DNA of 46,120 bases, from positions 1 through 46,120 of the forward strand of contig JAAYTF010000123.1 in NCBI GenBank assembly GCA_012518125.1. Reading direction: 5' to 3'. This document shows, one piece after another, positions 43,756-46,120 of the stretch; the stretch's first letter is position 1; every line of letters begins with the position of its first letter. The DNA comes from Bacilli bacterium (GTDB taxonomy: Bacteria > Bacillota > Bacilli > Bacillales > Amphibacillaceae). The position numbers were made by a program, and so were the translations under genes. A model generated the notes under the pieces. It had not been told where the DNA came from. It searched no databases and saw nothing but the letters and a program-made list of their open reading frames with translations.

Positions 43756-45567
43756 ATGAGCCAAATGACGAAACAATTGCCGAACCGCAGCGAAGTGCCA
43801 GAGCATTTGAAATGGGATTTGACGACGATTTTTAAAACGGATGAAGATTGGGAAAAAGAATACGAATCGCTGAAACAAGCGATTCCAAACATAAAAAAGT
43901 ATCAAAACACACTCCATGAAAGTGCCGAAAATTTGCTTTCATTATTGCAATTCCAAGATGAAATTTCTGAACGATTAGGCAAGTTGTACACGTATGCGCA
44001 TATGCGTTACGATGAGGATACGACAAACTCGTTTTACCAAGGGATGAATCAGAAAGCGGAAAGCCTATTGACCTTTGCATCAAGTGAAATGAGTTTTATC
44101 GTTCCGGAAATTTTACAAATTGAAGAGGAAAAAATCAAGTCGTTCCTAGAAGCAAACGATGATTTAAAACTGTATGAAAAAGCGCTTGAACGCATCATGC
44201 GTTTCCGCGACCATACGCTGAGCGAACGTGAAGAAAGGTTGTTGTCCGAAGCGTCGGATGCATTGCAGACGGCATCCAATACGTTTGGCATGTTGAACAA
44301 TGCCGATTTGAAGTTTCCGACGATCAAAGACGAAGAAGGAAACGAAGTCGAACTGACCCACGGACGGTACATTCGCTTCATGGAATCGAAAGACAGAAAC
44401 GTGCGTAAAAGTGCGTTCAAAGCGATGTATGACACGTTCGGCGCGTTCAAGAACACGTTCGCAGCCACTTTAAGCGGTGCGGTGAAAAAAGACAATTTTT
44501 ATGCAAAAATCCGCAATTTCAAATCTGCCCGCCATGCTGCGCTTTACCGCAATAATATCCCGGAAAAAGTGTACGATCAATTGGTTGAGACGATTAACGA
44601 TTCCCTCCATTTGTTGCATCGCTATACGAAACTGCGCAAAGAGATCTTAGGCGTCGATGAACTGCATATGTATGATTTGTATGCACCGCTCGTTAAGGAA
44701 GTCGACATGAAAGTGACGTATGATGAAGCGAAAGCACACGTTTTGGAAAGTTTACAGCCGATGGGCGACGATTACATTTCGGTCGTTCAAGAAGCGTTCA
44801 ACAACCGTTGGATCGACGTCGTTGAAAACAAAGGGAAACGAAGCGGGGCGTATTCATCGGGGTCTTATGGGACGAATCCGTTCATCTTAATGAACTGGCA
44901 AGATAATGTGAACAACTTATATACGTTGGCGCACGAGTTGGGACACTCTGTGCATAGCTACTACACGCGCAAACATCAACCGTATCGCTATGGCAATTAT
45001 TCCATTTTTGTCGCGGAAGTGGCATCGACCTGCAATGAGGCGTTGTTAAGCGAACATTTGTTGAACCATTTGCAAGACGAAAACGAAAAGCTGTACATTT
45101 TAAATCATTTTCTTGAAGGTTTCCGGGCCACCGTATTCCGTCAGACGATGTTTGCAGAATTTGAACATGACATCCATATCCGTGAACAAAACGGAGAGCC
45201 GCTTACAGCCGAGTCGCTCACAAAATGGTATTACGATTTGAATAAAAAATATTTCGGCGACGATATTATCGTCGATGAAGAAATTGGCTTGGAATGGGCG
45301 CGCATCCCGCATTTTTATTACAATTATTACGTCTATCAATACGCAACTGGTTATGCGGCGGCGACATCGCTGGCTAATCAAATATTGAATGAAGGAAAAC
45401 CGGCCGTTGAACGTTATAAAGCCTTTTTAAAAGCGGGAAGCAGCGAAGATCCGATCGATGTGCTCAAAAAAGCGGGCGTCGACATGACGGAAAAACAGCC
45501 GATCGAAGAAGCACTGCAAGTATTTGAAGCGAAACTGGATGAATTTGAGCGATTGATAAAAAAATGA
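43756..45567 (+). CDS. pepF: Oligoendopeptidase F (M3 family)
   Basis: It is a zinc peptidase that degrades oligopeptides in the cytosol; in B. subtilis extra PepF affects sporulation by cleaving PhrA. The 603-residue protein carries HEXXH at 393-397 (LAHELGHSVHSYY) with the third ligand Glu in FVAEVASTCNEALL, and the substrate region ARIPHFYYNYYVYQYATGYAAA. AAAGGAGG precedes ATG 43756, and TATAAT at 43717-43722 may be the -10. No terminator is evident; the 52-bp repeat array begins 84 bases downstream. Confidence 0.97.
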   Translation: MSQMTKQLPNRSEVPEHLKWDLTTIFKTDEDWEKEYESLKQAIPNIKKYQNTLHESAENLLSLLQFQDEISERLGKLYTYAHMRYDEDTTNSFYQGMNQKAESLLTFASSEMSFIVPEILQIEEEKIKSFLEANDDLKLYEKALERIMRFRDHTLSEREERLLSEASDALQTASNTFGMLNNADLKFPTIKDEEGNEVELTHGRYIRFMESKDRNVRKSAFKAMYDTFGAFKNTFAATLSGAVKKDNFYAKIRNFKSARHAALYRNNIPEKVYDQLVETINDSLHLLHRYTKLRKEILGVDELHMYDLYAPLVKEVDMKVTYDEAKAHVLESLQPMGDDYISVVQEAFNNRWIDVVENKGKRSGAYSSGSYGTNPFILMNWQDNVNNLYTLAHELGHSVHSYYTRKHQPYRYGNYSIFVAEVASTCNEALLSEHLLNHLQDENEKLYILNHFLEGFRATVFRQTMFAEFEHDIHIREQNGEPLTAESLTKWYYDLNKKYFGDDIIVDEEIGLEWARIPHFYYNYYVYQYATGYAAATSLANQILNEGKPAVERYKAFLKAGSSEDPIDVLKKAGVDMTEKQPIEEALQVFEAKLDEFERLIKK

Positions 45568-45650
45568 ACGGAATATTAAATGTGCATTTTATTTGAAAAC
45601 TGATTGTTGTGTAAAGTAAGTAAGTGGAAAACCGGCAAATTCTTCTCGTC

Positions 45651-46120
45651 GAACCGTTCTATGCGCCCAAACGGGCTGAAAACTGTGCAAAACCGTCTCA
45701 TAGAACCGTCCTATGAACCCGAACGGGCCGAAAAACGAGCAAAACCGTCTCATAGAACCGTTCTATGAACCCAAACGGGCTGAAAACAGCGCAAAACCGT
45801 CTCATAGAACCGTTCTATGAGCTCAAACAGGCTGAAAACAGCGCAAAACCGTCTCATAGAACCGTTCTATAAGCCCGAACCGGCTTAAAAACGTGCAAAA
45901 CCGTCTCATAGAACCGTTCTATGAACCCAAACGGGCTGAAAACTGTGCAAAACCGTCTCATAGAACCGTTCTATGAACCCAAACGGGCCGAAAAACGAGC
46001 AAAACCGTCTCATAGAACCGTTCTATGAACCCGAACGGGCCGAAAAACGTGCAAAACCGTCTCATAGAACCGTCCTATGAGCCCGAACCGGCTTAACAAC
46101 GTGCAAAACCGTCTCATAGA
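45651..46120. repeat. 52-bp-period tandem array of palindromic units, running off the window
   Basis: The core GAACCGTTCTATG or a near copy recurs at 45651, 45703, 45755, 45807, 45859, 45911, 45963, 46015, 46067 and 46119: every interval is exactly 52. Each unit carries the dyad TCATAGAAC-C-GTTCTATGA and a second, short GC dyad (CCC-AAAC-GGG or AGCC-n6-GGCT), then an A-rich tract with AAAACCGTC. The first copy lacks the left arm. 52 is not a multiple of three and no ORF is open. There are no spacers, so it is not CRISPR. Confidence 0.95.

Noticed and set aside
45651-46120. Repeat array as a CRISPR
   Set aside because: The units are directly contiguous at a fixed 52-bp period with no unique spacers, and no cas gene is in the window.

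Overview
The window reads as a low-to-moderate GC, flagellated, naturally-competence-type member of the Bacillaceae (Firmicutes). Nearly every recognisable gene has a close Bacillus subtilis counterpart, ribosome binding sites are strong AGGAGG types, GTG/TTG starts are frequent, and genes are separated by classic hairpin-plus-T terminators. I cannot fix the genus from sequence alone.

Left block (1 to about 20.7 kb): a 3'-truncated penicillin-binding protein (pbpC type), a 47-codon unknown ORF, yvyE, the degS-degU two-component system, degV, competence genes comFA-comFC (no comFB), then the late flagellar cluster yvyF-flgM-flgN-flgK-flgL-yviE-fliW-csrA-flaG-fliD-fliS-fliT, followed by hpf, a 50-codon unknown ORF, secA, prfB (with its programmed +1 frameshift) and the lipoprotein cytochrome c cccB. 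This is the B. subtilis order, except that flagellin (hag) is missing from its usual place between csrA and flaG. A textbook sigma-D promoter sits exactly there and now drives flaG.

Junction (about 20.7 to 22.7 kb): an HMG-CoA synthase gene (mvaS), a 126-bp inverted-repeat-bounded element, and a small glutaredoxin-like gene whose promoter carries a CsoR/CstR-like palindrome. In B. subtilis the genes on either side are far apart on the chromosome, so this looks like a rearrangement joint carrying acquired genes.

Right block (22.7 to 45.6 kb): sbcD-sbcC and an orphan CheY-like regulator; rocD (minus); yisL; a membrane-anchored amylase-like protein that has lost the whole GH13 catalytic triad; a His-rich polytopic membrane protein; a small Nfu-N-like protein and two tiny genes (all minus); yitU (minus), yitV, yitW; yjzD (minus), fabHA-fabF under a probable FapR site; a small membrane protein; yjbA; trpS (minus); spxA, mecA, coiA and pepF. 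The last genes connect proteolysis (MecA/ClpCP, Spx) to competence (ComFA, ComFC, CoiA, DegU).

Right edge (45.65 to 46.12 kb): an exact 52-bp-period tandem array, nine full periods and running off the window, each unit carrying a 19-bp perfect dyad. With the dead amylase, it is the most unusual thing here.
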